From contig JAGXBG010000004.1 of assembly GCA_018971215.1 (NCBI GenBank), positions 1 to 35,593 of the forward strand: a stretch of 35,593 nt of DNA. Direction: 5' to 3'. Below, piece by piece: positions 20,549 to 28,319 of this stretch; the stretch's first letter is position 1; each line of letters starts with the position of its first letter. A program made the position numbers and the translations under genes. Below the pieces are notes generated by a model. It did not search any database and was not told where the DNA came from. It saw nothing but the letters and a program-made list of their open reading frames with translations. The DNA is from Alphaproteobacteria bacterium. Its GTDB lineage: Bacteria; Pseudomonadota; Alphaproteobacteria; ATCC43930; CGMCC-115725.

Positions 20549-21028
20549 ATGCCGCGCGAGCCGCTGCCTTTTTCGCATCCGGCGGTTTGGCTTTCGACCT
20601 GGTTCGGCTGCGGCTTGGCGCCATTCGCGCGCGGCACCTGGGGTTCGTTGGCGGCGTTGCCGTTGGCCGCGGTCAGTGTCTGGCTCGGCGGACCCCTGCT
20701 CCTCGTCGTCGTCGCGGCGCTCGTACTGGCCATCGGCATTCGCGCAACGGACGTCTACGCGCACGCGATCGACCTCAAGGATCCCGACGAAGCCGTGATC
20801 GACGAGGTCGCCGGCCAGTGCTTGACGCTCCTCGTCGTGCCGCTGGCGCCCCTGCCCTATCTCGCCGGATTTCTGCTGTTCCGCTTCTTCGATGTCGCCA
20901 AGCCGTTTCCGATCCGCTGGCTCGAGCGCAATCTGCCGGGCGGCTGGGGCATCATGCTCGACGATACCGGCGCGGCGATCTACGCCATGGTCGTCTACCT
21001 GGTCGGGAGTCATTTTCTTGGCACCTGA
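20549..21028 (+). CDS. pgpA: phosphatidylglycerophosphatase A
   Basis: STWFGCGLAPFARGTWGSLAALP, DEAVIDEVAGQ, LFRFFDVAKPFPI. Confidence 0.93.
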   Translation: MPREPLPFSHPAVWLSTWFGCGLAPFARGTWGSLAALPLAAVSVWLGGPLLLVVVAALVLAIGIRATDVYAHAIDLKDPDEAVIDEVAGQCLTLLVVPLAPLPYLAGFLLFRFFDVAKPFPIRWLERNLPGGWGIMLDDTGAAIYAMVVYLVGSHFLGT

Positions 21029-21509
21029 CAGCGTCGGCGTCTTGGCCGCGCGCGTGCTCGAGGCGTGTCGCGCGCGGCAGTGGCTGGTCGGCGTCGCCGA
21101 ATCCTGCACCGGCGGATTGGTCGCGGCGGCGCTCACCGACATTCCGGGCTCGTCCGACGTCGTCGATCGCGGCTTCGTCACCTATTCCGACCGCGCCAAA
21201 GCCGAACTGCTCGGCGTGCCGGTGCCGATCCTGGTCACGCACGGCGCAGTCAGTCGCGAAACCGCCGCAGCGATGGCGCAGGGCGTGTTGGCGAAATCGA
21301 AAGTGGATCTGGCGGTGGCGGTGACCGGGATTGCCGGTCCGGGCGGCGGCAGCGCGGAGAAGCCGGTCGGCCTGGTGTGGTTCGCGGTGGCGAGCCGCGG
21401 ACGCGAACCGCGCGTCGAGCGGCAAGTTTTCGCCGGCGACCGTGGGGCGGTGCGTGCGGCGGCGACACGGCGGGCGCTCGAGCTTCTGGCCGAGGCCGCC
21501 GCTTCCTAG
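21018..21509 (+). CDS. cinA: CinA C-terminal domain amidohydrolase (nicotinamide-nucleotide amidase), TTG start
   Basis: GVAESCTGGLVAAALTDIPGSSDVVDRGFVTYSDRAK, VTGIAGPGGGSAEKPVGLVWFA; overlaps pgpA by 11 bp. Confidence 0.9.
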   Translation: MAPDSVGVLAARVLEACRARQWLVGVAESCTGGLVAAALTDIPGSSDVVDRGFVTYSDRAKAELLGVPVPILVTHGAVSRETAAAMAQGVLAKSKVDLAVAVTGIAGPGGGSAEKPVGLVWFAVASRGREPRVERQVFAGDRGAVRAAATRRALELLAEAAAS

Positions 21510-21513
21510 CCGA

Positions 21514-21765
21514 TCAGGCGGGTTCCGGCGCCGCGACGACGATGTCGACCAACCGGTCGGTTCGCCGCGTCTTCTGCATCTCGTCGAGAGCGGCGCGGAA
21601 GATGCGGGCGATGCGTTCGTCGTTCACCGCCACGGTCTGCGTCTTGCCGTTGGTCGCGGTGCGGATGGTCGCCGGGCCCAGGCGATTGACCGCCAGCATG
21701 GTCAGCAGCACCGGATCGATGTCCTCCCGCGTTTCGGCGGGGTCGAGTTGCACGATGTCGAGCAT
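21514..21765 (-). CDS. conserved-looking hypothetical protein (83 aa)
   Basis: MLDIVQLDPAETREDIDPVLLTMLAVNRLGPATIRTATNGKTQTVAVNDERIARIF...; non-shadow composition, convergent with cinA. Confidence 0.6.
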   Translation of the reverse strand: MLDIVQLDPAETREDIDPVLLTMLAVNRLGPATIRTATNGKTQTVAVNDERIARIFRAALDEMQKTRRTDRLVDIVVAAPEPA

Positions 21766-21834
21766 GAATCCTCGGTAATGGTTCGCAACTCCGCCTCTCT
21801 ACGCGTCGAAAGCTGCCGGAATGTTGCGTCCCCA

Positions 21835-21856
21835 TGACGGTTCGGTGAAACCGTCA
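21835..21856. terminator. inverted repeat TGACGGTT-cggtga-AACCGTCA
   Basis: Perfect 8-bp arms, 6-nt loop, between the 3' end of the MFS gene and the start of the 83-aa gene. Confidence 0.4.
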
Positions 21857-21907
21857 CCAATTCTTGTGCGTCGGTCGAGTCGCGTGCGCGAAACGTTGGT
21901 GTACCGC

Positions 21908-23203
21908 TCAGGCGCCAAGCGCGACAGATTCGGGACCACGCGCCGCGCGCGTGCCGCGACCGATCCACAGCACGGCAATCGCGGCCACGATACAAAGCAT
22001 GCCCGAAATCATCACGGGCGGACCATAGCTGCCCAAGGCGGCGCGCATCGCGCCGGCGACCAGCGCGATGCTGGCCGCGCCCAGCTGATGACCGACAAAT
22101 ATCCAGCCGAAGATCACCGGCGCCGTCTGCTTGCCGAACGCATCGGTCGCCAGACGCACGGTCGGCGGCACGGTCGCCAGCCAATCGAGGCCGTAGAACA
22201 TCGCGAAGATCGACAGCGTCACGGCGTTGAAGCCCGAGAACGGCAGATAGAGGAGCGACAGGCCACGCAGCCCGTAATACCAGAACAACAACACGCGGCT
22301 GTCGTAGCGGTCGGTGAGCCAGCCCGAGAGCGTCGTGCCGGCGAGATCGAACATGCCCATCAGCGCCAGCAGGCTGGCGGCGTGCACTTCGGGAATGCCC
22401 TGGTCGAGACAATAGGAGATCAGGTGCGTGCCGATCAGGCCGTTGGTGCTGGCGCCGCAGACGAAGAAGCTGGCGAACAGCAGCCAGAAGTCGCGCGACT
22501 GGGCGCCGACGCCGAGCGCGCCGAACGCGACGCCGATCGGATTGGAAGCCGGAGGCGCGGTCGGCGGCTGATCGACTTTGGCGCCGTAAGCCGCTGCACC
22601 GACGTCGCGCGGCTGTTCCGGCAGCAACAGCCAGACCAGCGGCACGATCGCCGCAGCGGCCGCGCCCACGATCCACGCGACCGCGCGCCAGCCGCCGTGA
22701 TCGACGACCCATCCCAACATCGGCAGGAAGACGAGCTGGCCGGTGGCGCTCGATGCCGAAAAGATACCCATGACGAGACCGCGGTGCGTCGTGAACCAGC
22801 GGTTCGCGACCGTCGCGCCCATGACCAGCGCGATCATGCCGGAGCCAAACCCGACCAGCACGCCCCAGGTGAGAATGAGCTGCCACGACGCGGTCATTGC
22901 CGTGCTGGCCGCGACGCTGGCGGCGAGCAGCACCAGACCGCCCACGACGGTGCGACGAACGCCGATGCTTTGCATCAGCGCCGCCGCGAACGGTCCCATC
23001 AATCCGTAGAGCAACAGGTTGATCGCGATCGCCAGCGAGATCGTCGCGCGGCTCCAGCCGAAGGCGTCTTGCAACGGCACGATGAGAACTCCCGGCGTCG
23101 CGCGTATACCGGCCGCCGCCAACAGGGCAACGAACACCACGCCGACGACGATCCAGCCGTAATGGAACCGCCCGGCGACTAAACGCGCGAATACCATCGA
23201 CAT
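21908..23203 (-). CDS. MFS transporter (monocarboxylate/OFA-like)
   Basis: Multi-TM; GRFHYGWIVVGVVFVALLAAAGIRATPGVLIVPLQDAFGWSRATISLAIAINLLLYG, NRWFTTHRGLVMGI. Confidence 0.88.
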   Translation of the reverse strand: MSMVFARLVAGRFHYGWIVVGVVFVALLAAAGIRATPGVLIVPLQDAFGWSRATISLAIAINLLLYGLMGPFAAALMQSIGVRRTVVGGLVLLAASVAASTAMTASWQLILTWGVLVGFGSGMIALVMGATVANRWFTTHRGLVMGIFSASSATGQLVFLPMLGWVVDHGGWRAVAWIVGAAAAAIVPLVWLLLPEQPRDVGAAAYGAKVDQPPTAPPASNPIGVAFGALGVGAQSRDFWLLFASFFVCGASTNGLIGTHLISYCLDQGIPEVHAASLLALMGMFDLAGTTLSGWLTDRYDSRVLLFWYYGLRGLSLLYLPFSGFNAVTLSIFAMFYGLDWLATVPPTVRLATDAFGKQTAPVIFGWIFVGHQLGAASIALVAGAMRAALGSYGPPVMISGMLCIVAAIAVLWIGRGTRAARGPESVALGA

Positions 23204-23235
23204 TCTCTATAACCCCTGCGACGGCAGCGACCGTT

Positions 23236-23281
23236 GAGACAGATCTGTCTCTTGTCTTGACAAGGTACAGACCGGTCTGTA
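23236..23281. promoter_or_regulatory. array of three dyads in divergent promoter region (predicted TetR operator)
   Basis: GAGACAGATCTGTCTC (23236-23251), CTTGTCTTGACAAG (23251-23264), TACAGACCGGTCTGTA (23266-23281). Confidence 0.8.
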
Positions 23282-23285
23282 TCAG
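23257..23285 (+). promoter_or_regulatory. sigma70-type promoter for tetR gene
   Basis: TTGACA (23257-23262), 17-bp spacer, TATCAG (23280-23285), 11 bp before ATG at 23297. Confidence 0.55.
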
Positions 23286-23296
23286 GTCAAGTTGCG

Positions 23297-23959
23297 ATGC
23301 GCGCAACCCAGGCAGACGAAATCCTTCTGTCGGCGCCCGGTGCGGGTGCCGTCGCCTCGCCACGCGACCGGCTGCTGAACACGGCGAACGATCTTTTCTA
23401 CCGGCGCGGTATCCATACCGTCGGCATCGACGAGGTAATCGCAGCCGCCGGCGTCGCCAAGATGAGTCTCTATCGCAGTTTCCCGTCGAAGGACGAGTTG
23501 ATCGCGGCCTATCTCGCACGACGTTCGGGCCTCTATTGGGACTGGTGGGACCGCGTCGTCGCGCGTCATCCCGGCAATCCGCTGCGACAGCTCCTGGCGC
23601 TGACCGCGTCGCTGCGCAAACGCGCGTTGCGCGCCAGCTACCGCGGCTGCCCGTTTACCAATGCGGCGTGCGAGTTTCCCGAACCCGACCATCCAGCGCG
23701 CCGGATCGCCGAAGCCAACAAACGGGAAATGCGGCGGCGCTTCCGGGCGCTTGCCAAGGCGGCCGGCGCACGATCGCCGGCTCGGCTCGCCGATCAGCTC
23801 ACGCTCTTGTTCGAAGGCGCCTATGCCAGCGTGCTGACCTTCGGCCATCGCGGACCGGCGCGCTCGGTGGTCGACGCCGCCGCCACGATGATCGACGCAC
23901 AGCTGGCGAAACCGGCCGACTCGGCCGTCAGGCGCTCGCGGTCGCGCGGCGCGCGCTGA
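23297..23959 (+). CDS. TetR/AcrR family transcriptional regulator
   Basis: PRDRLLNTANDLFYRRGIHTVGIDEVIAAAGVAKMSLYRSFPSKDELIAAYL HTH; divergent from MFS. Confidence 0.93.
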   Translation: MRATQADEILLSAPGAGAVASPRDRLLNTANDLFYRRGIHTVGIDEVIAAAGVAKMSLYRSFPSKDELIAAYLARRSGLYWDWWDRVVARHPGNPLRQLLALTASLRKRALRASYRGCPFTNAACEFPEPDHPARRIAEANKREMRRRFRALAKAAGARSPARLADQLTLLFEGAYASVLTFGHRGPARSVVDAAATMIDAQLAKPADSAVRRSRSRGAR

Positions 23960-25199
23960 AAATTCCGTCGAGCTGCGCCGGCAGATCGAAGATCGCGCGG
24001 TTCGGCTGCGCCGCGATCGCCCGGCGCATCGCCGCATGCCGTCCCGGCTCGTTTAACGCCGCAATCGCCGCGCACAATCCGTCCGCATTGCGGAACGACA
24101 GCGCCGCGCCGATCGCCTGCGCCCAGGTGGCGTTGTAGCGCTCCTGCGCCAAGAGCCGCGCCCCGACCTCGAGGATCATCGGCAGGCCCATCACCATCGC
24201 CTCGGAGATCGCGCCCGGTCCGGGCTTGCCAACGAAGAAATCGCTCGCCGCCATATGGCGCTCGATGGCGTCGGAAAAGCCGATAACATGCCGCGGCCGC
24301 TTGCCCGGCAGCGCCGCGATGTCATCGGCGGTCTCGCGATTGGTGCCGCAGACATAGATCATCTGCACCGGCAGATCGCTGGCTTCGATCGTCGCGGCGA
24401 AATCGAGCATGCGGTCGGCACCGCGGCCGCCGAACATCATCAGGCCGGTGAGCCGGTCGGGCGCCAAGCCCAGCGCCGCACGCGCAGTGGCCACGGTGGC
24501 CGGCGTCATCGTCTGCGTTAGGGCATGGAATTTCGGCGACAACATCAGGCCCTTGGCCGCGATGATCTGCTCAGGCGGCAAGCCGAACCGGCGCGCCTGC
24601 TCGCGGCATTTTTCCGTGCCGCAGACGACGTATTGATCAACATGCTGGATCCACGCGGCATGCATCGGTTCGCAGAAGTCGGTGACGATGGTGACGAATG
24701 GGATCGCGCCGCCGAGTTGGCGCAGGCTGCCCGCGACCGCCGCGTTGATCAACGGCATCACCGAGATGACCATGTCCGGCCGATTGGCGCGCAGATAGGC
24801 CGAAAGCTGCCGCACCACGAACGGTGAGCCGAGCCGGATGGCGACCGACGAGCCGGCCGCGATCACCGGCCACAGCAGGCGCGTATGGCCGCGGCGTAAC
24901 GCGTATTCGTTGTAGATGTCCGGCCCCGACATGCCGGTGAGCGCGCGGAACGGATCGAGTCCGGTGAGGATTTCGCGATAGACGTCGACGGCGTCGATTC
25001 GCCACGGCCGCACGGCGCCGAGATACTCGCGCAGCACGCGCGCGGTGGCGACGTGGCCGTAGCCGCTGTCCGTGTAGAGCACGAGAATACGCTTGGCTTC
25101 GCGCGCCGAATCCGCCGTCGCCAACTCGGCGGCAGGCAGCGCGCGGGGTGATTCGTCCTGGTCTCGGGCCGGCGCGCCGAAAAGCTGTAAATCAAGCAC
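23928..25199 (-). CDS. MGDG synthase/UgtP-like glycosyltransferase
   Basis: KRILVLYTDSGYGHVATARVLREYL, GRGADRMLDFA, KPGPGAISEAMVMGLPMIL (GT28-type donor site). Confidence 0.82.
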   Translation of the reverse strand: MLDLQLFGAPARDQDESPRALPAAELATADSAREAKRILVLYTDSGYGHVATARVLREYLGAVRPWRIDAVDVYREILTGLDPFRALTGMSGPDIYNEYALRRGHTRLLWPVIAAGSSVAIRLGSPFVVRQLSAYLRANRPDMVISVMPLINAAVAGSLRQLGGAIPFVTIVTDFCEPMHAAWIQHVDQYVVCGTEKCREQARRFGLPPEQIIAAKGLMLSPKFHALTQTMTPATVATARAALGLAPDRLTGLMMFGGRGADRMLDFAATIEASDLPVQMIYVCGTNRETADDIAALPGKRPRHVIGFSDAIERHMAASDFFVGKPGPGAISEAMVMGLPMILEVGARLLAQERYNATWAQAIGAALSFRNADGLCAAIAALNEPGRHAAMRRAIAAQPNRAIFDLPAQLDGIFSARRATASA

Positions 25200-25315
25200 G
25201 GGCGCGACTGTGGCGCAGGCGCGTTGCGGAATGATGGCGGTTTTGATTCAGGATGATGACGGATGACGATCGCTGCGCCACGACGACGCGGCCGTGCTAT
25301 ACGCTCGCGCCATCG

Positions 25316-26503
25316 ATGTTCTTCGCCAACCGCGCCGTCAATCGCCTCGCCGTCCACACCGCGCTTCAACAGTTGGCGTGGTGCATGTCTGGCGCGTTCT
25401 TCGGCGTCTATCTGCTGCGCGCCGGCATCGCGCCGTCGGTTTTGTTTCTCGCCAGCGCCGGCGTGCTGACGCTGCGGTTCGTGCTACGGCCGCTGGTGCT
25501 GCTGGTCGCGCCGCGCATCGGCCTGCGTTACACGCTGGTCATCGGCACATTGCTAACAGCGCTGCAATATCCGGCGGTCGGCTTGGTGCGCGGCGCCGAC
25601 GCGACATTGGCGCTGTTCTGCCTCATCGGCGCGCTGGCCGGCGTGTTTTATTGGCCGTGCTACCACACCTTCTTTGCCGCGCTCGGCGATCGCGAATATC
25701 GCGGCAGCCAGGTCGGCGTGCGCCAAGTTCTGATGGGCATCGCCGCGGTCGTCGGCCCTGCCGCCGGCGGCGTCATGCTGGCGCGCTTTGGACCTTGGGT
25801 CGCGTTCGGCACCGCCGCGGCGGCGCAAGCGCTCGCGGCCGTGCCGTTGTTCGCCGTGCACGAGCCACCGTTGGCGCAACGCTCGCCGCGCGGCGCCTAT
25901 GCCGCGTCGTGGAGCGGCGTCCGCTTGTTCGCCGCCGACGGCTGGATGCTCGCCGGCGCGGCGCTCGCCTGGGACATCACCATGTTCCGCGCGCTGCAAT
26001 CGCGCTTCGACCAGTTCGGCGGCGTGCTGGCGCTGGCGGCGCTGGCCGGCGCGCTCGGCAGCGTCGTGCTCGGCCGCTTTATCGATTTGGGCCATGCGCG
26101 TCGCGTCATCGCCTTCAACGCTGCCATGCTGTGCACCGGCGTCCTGCTGCGCACCTTCTGTGCGCTGACGCCGGCGGCGGTGATCTCCATCGCACTGATC
26201 ACGACGATGCTCGGCGGCATGTACGTGCCGGTGCTGATGACCGCGTTCTATAACGCGTCGAAAGCGTCGCCTTGCCCGTTCCGTTTCCAGTTCGCCGCCG
26301 AAGGCGGCTGGGATTTCGGCGGCGCGGGTGTCAGCGTCGCCGCGGCGCTGCTATGCGCGACCGGCGTGTCGCCGCAAGCCACCATCCTGTTGGCGCTGCC
26401 GGCGGTGCTGGCGCAGGCGTGGCTGCTGGCGCGCGTCTATCGCTTGCGGCCACCGACCGGACCAGCGCGCTTCGAAGCGGCGCCGTCGGCGCCATTGCCC
26501 TGA
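25316..26503 (+). CDS. MFS transporter
   Basis: Multi-TM; WCMSGAFFGVYLLRAGIAPSVLFLASAG, GVFYWPCYHTFFAALGDREYRGSQVGVRQ; alternative start at 25253. Confidence 0.85.
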   Translation: MFFANRAVNRLAVHTALQQLAWCMSGAFFGVYLLRAGIAPSVLFLASAGVLTLRFVLRPLVLLVAPRIGLRYTLVIGTLLTALQYPAVGLVRGADATLALFCLIGALAGVFYWPCYHTFFAALGDREYRGSQVGVRQVLMGIAAVVGPAAGGVMLARFGPWVAFGTAAAAQALAAVPLFAVHEPPLAQRSPRGAYAASWSGVRLFAADGWMLAGAALAWDITMFRALQSRFDQFGGVLALAALAGALGSVVLGRFIDLGHARRVIAFNAAMLCTGVLLRTFCALTPAAVISIALITTMLGGMYVPVLMTAFYNASKASPCPFRFQFAAEGGWDFGGAGVSVAAALLCATGVSPQATILLALPAVLAQAWLLARVYRLRPPTGPARFEAAPSAPLP

Positions 26504-26511
26504 CTGACGCG

Positions 26512-26530
26512 CCGCGTCGGCATGACGCGG
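26512..26530. terminator. inverted repeat CCGCGTC-GGCAT-GACGCGG
   Basis: Perfect 7-bp stem, 5-nt loop, starting 9 bp after the MFS stop codon; no U-tract. Confidence 0.45.
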
Positions 26531-26623
26531 GTCGATATGCGGCAACGCCGGGGCGGATTTGCGCGGCGATCAACGAGGCGCGCGGCGGACGCGACGAAAA
26601 CGAATGAATCTACCGGCGTCGGA

Positions 26624-26899
26624 TCAAGATACCGCGTGTCCATCGCCGTCGGTCGTTTGGCCGACGGATTTCGCGCGCGTGGTCGCCAGCCGCAACGACA
26701 CGGCGCCATAAGTCGAGACGCAAAATGGAACTGAATAAGTCAGGAGGACTTTTGCGACATTGATCGTCGTGCCGTTCCACAGGGCGTCGCCCTGGTTAAT
26801 GAGGTTAAGTATCGTTCCAACGATGAGCGCAATGGTAAAAGACCGCCGCGGTATGCCGTCGGATACACAACACAGACAGATTTGGGATACCCGGTTCAT
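26624..26899 (-). CDS. small NrtS-like nitrate/nitrite transporter (2 TM)
   Basis: RRSFTIALIVGTILNLINQGDALWNGTTINVAKVLLTYSVPFCVSTYGAVSLRLA resembles the NrtS family; GGAG motif shortly upstream of ATG. Confidence 0.7.
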   Translation of the reverse strand: MNRVSQICLCCVSDGIPRRSFTIALIVGTILNLINQGDALWNGTTINVAKVLLTYSVPFCVSTYGAVSLRLATTRAKSVGQTTDGDGHAVS

Positions 26900-27010
26900 C
26901 GGTCTCCGCTCCTCGACGCGATCTTGGTCGCGTCTGCGCATTCTTCGCCTGCCGCCAAGCAAAACCGCGGAGCCTGCGATCGGCGTGCCGCCAGAAATCT
27001 TGGCGTAGGG

Positions 27011-27087
27011 TGGCGCGCCCAGTTGGACTCGAACCAACGACCTGCCGCTTAGAAGGCGGCTGCTCTAATCCTCTGAGCTATGGGCGC
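27011..27087 (-). tRNA. tRNA-Arg (anticodon TCT), CCA encoded
   Basis: Cloverleaf by eye: GCGCCCA/TGGGCGC acceptor, GCTC..GAGC D-arm, GCCGC-CTTCTAA-GCGGC anticodon arm, GTTGG-TTCGAGT-CCAAC T-arm. Confidence 0.95.
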
Positions 27088-27107
27088 GCGGCACGCGAAA
27101 CTCGCCG

Positions 27108-27404
27108 TCAGCTCGGACGCTGCCAGCGGAAATTGTCGGCGTAGCTTTTGGGTCTGAACTTGAAGTCCTGAGGCTCGATCACCGAATAATCCATGCCGTT
27201 CCTCTTGGCGAAGGCAACGGCCTCGTCGAGCGTTTCGAAGCGCAGCTGGACCTCGTTGAGCGTGTCGGCGGCGCTCGCCCAACCCATCAGCGGATCGGGC
27301 ACGCGCGGCGTTGCCACCTCATAGGTCAGCAGCCACTCCTTGGTCGGCGCGCGGCCCGATTGGGTGGCCGGCTTGCTCGGGCGGTAAATACGCGCGTGCG
27401 GCAT
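27108..27404 (-). CDS. ETC complex I subunit, NDUFS4-like
   Basis: ARIYRPSKPATQSGRAPTKEWLLTYE...PDPLMGWASAADTLNEVQLRFETLDEAVAFAKRNGMDYSVIEPQDFKFRPKSYADNFRW. Confidence 0.93.
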   Translation of the reverse strand: MPHARIYRPSKPATQSGRAPTKEWLLTYEVATPRVPDPLMGWASAADTLNEVQLRFETLDEAVAFAKRNGMDYSVIEPQDFKFRPKSYADNFRWQRPS

Positions 27405-27419
27405 CGAAATCCTCTCGTA

Positions 27420-27496
27420 TGGTCGGGGCGACACGATTCGAACGTGCGACCCCCTGCTCCCAAAGCAGGTGCTCTACCAGGCTGAGCTACGCCCCG
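27420..27496 (-). tRNA. tRNA-Pro (anticodon TGG), CCA encoded
   Basis: CGGGGCG/CGCCCCG acceptor, CCTGC-TTTGGGA-GCAGG anticodon arm, TTCGAAT T-loop. Confidence 0.95.
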
Positions 27497-27563
27497 AAGG
27501 CCGGAATTTGCTATACGCTTCGGCGGAAAAGCGCAAGGACAGCGCCGGCAAACGAGGCTCCGC

Positions 27564-28226
27564 ATGACCGTCCGCCTGCTCGATCTGACGTCCAAGCTCC
27601 ACGATTACGTGCTGTCCGTGTCGTCGCGCGAGACCAAGCTGATGGCGCGGTTGCGCGAAGAGACCGCGACGATGCCGGGCGCCGGCATGCAGATCCCGCC
27701 GATCCAGGGCCAGTTTCTCGCCTTCCTGGTGTCGCTCATCGGCGCACGGCGCGGCATCGAGATCGGCACCTTCACCGGTTACAGCGCGCTGTGGGTGGCG
27801 ACGGCGCTGCCCGCCGACGGCAAGCTCATCTGTTGCGACGTCAACGAGAAGACCACCGCGGTCGCGCGGCGTTATTGGAAAGAGGCCGGCGTCGATCGCA
27901 AGATCGAGCTGCGCCTCGCGCCGGCGCTCGACACGCTCAAATCGCTGCTCGCATCCGGCGGCGCCGGTACGTTCGATTACGTCTTCATCGACGCCGACAA
28001 GGAGAATTACGACGCTTATTACGAGCGGTCGCTCGCGCTCCTTCGCCAGGGCGGTCTCGTCGTCTTCGACAACATGCTGTGGGGTGGCGCGGTCGCCGAC
28101 GGCCGCAAGCGCGATCCGGACACGCTGGCGCTCAAGGCACTCAACGCCAAGCTGCACCACGACAGACGCATCGACCTGTCGCTGCTCTATATCGGCGACG
28201 GCGTAACGCTGGCGCGCAAACGCTGA
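27564..28226 (+). CDS. class I SAM-dependent O-methyltransferase (CCoAOMT-like)
   Basis: RRGIEIGTFTGYSALWVATALP, FDYVFIDADKENYDAYYE, GGLVVFDNMLWGGAV. Confidence 0.93.
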   Translation: MTVRLLDLTSKLHDYVLSVSSRETKLMARLREETATMPGAGMQIPPIQGQFLAFLVSLIGARRGIEIGTFTGYSALWVATALPADGKLICCDVNEKTTAVARRYWKEAGVDRKIELRLAPALDTLKSLLASGGAGTFDYVFIDADKENYDAYYERSLALLRQGGLVVFDNMLWGGAVADGRKRDPDTLALKALNAKLHHDRRIDLSLLYIGDGVTLARKR

Positions 28227-28319
28227 ACCGGCATAGATCGAAGCCGGCCGCGACTTATTCGCCGCAGCCCAAAAATATTTCCGCCTGCGGTCGCAAATAA
28301 AACTGCCTCCAGCGCGGTC

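Noticed and set aside
19486-20739. 417-aa minus-strand ORF
   Set aside because: Antisense of ispDF/pgpA; no recognisable family
21821-23182. 453-aa plus-strand ORF
   Set aside because: Antisense to the MFS gene; highly charged, low-complexity shadow reading frame
26900-27037. N-terminal extension of the NrtS-like ORF
   Set aside because: Runs into tRNA-Arg; ATG at 26899 has an SD and fits the family start
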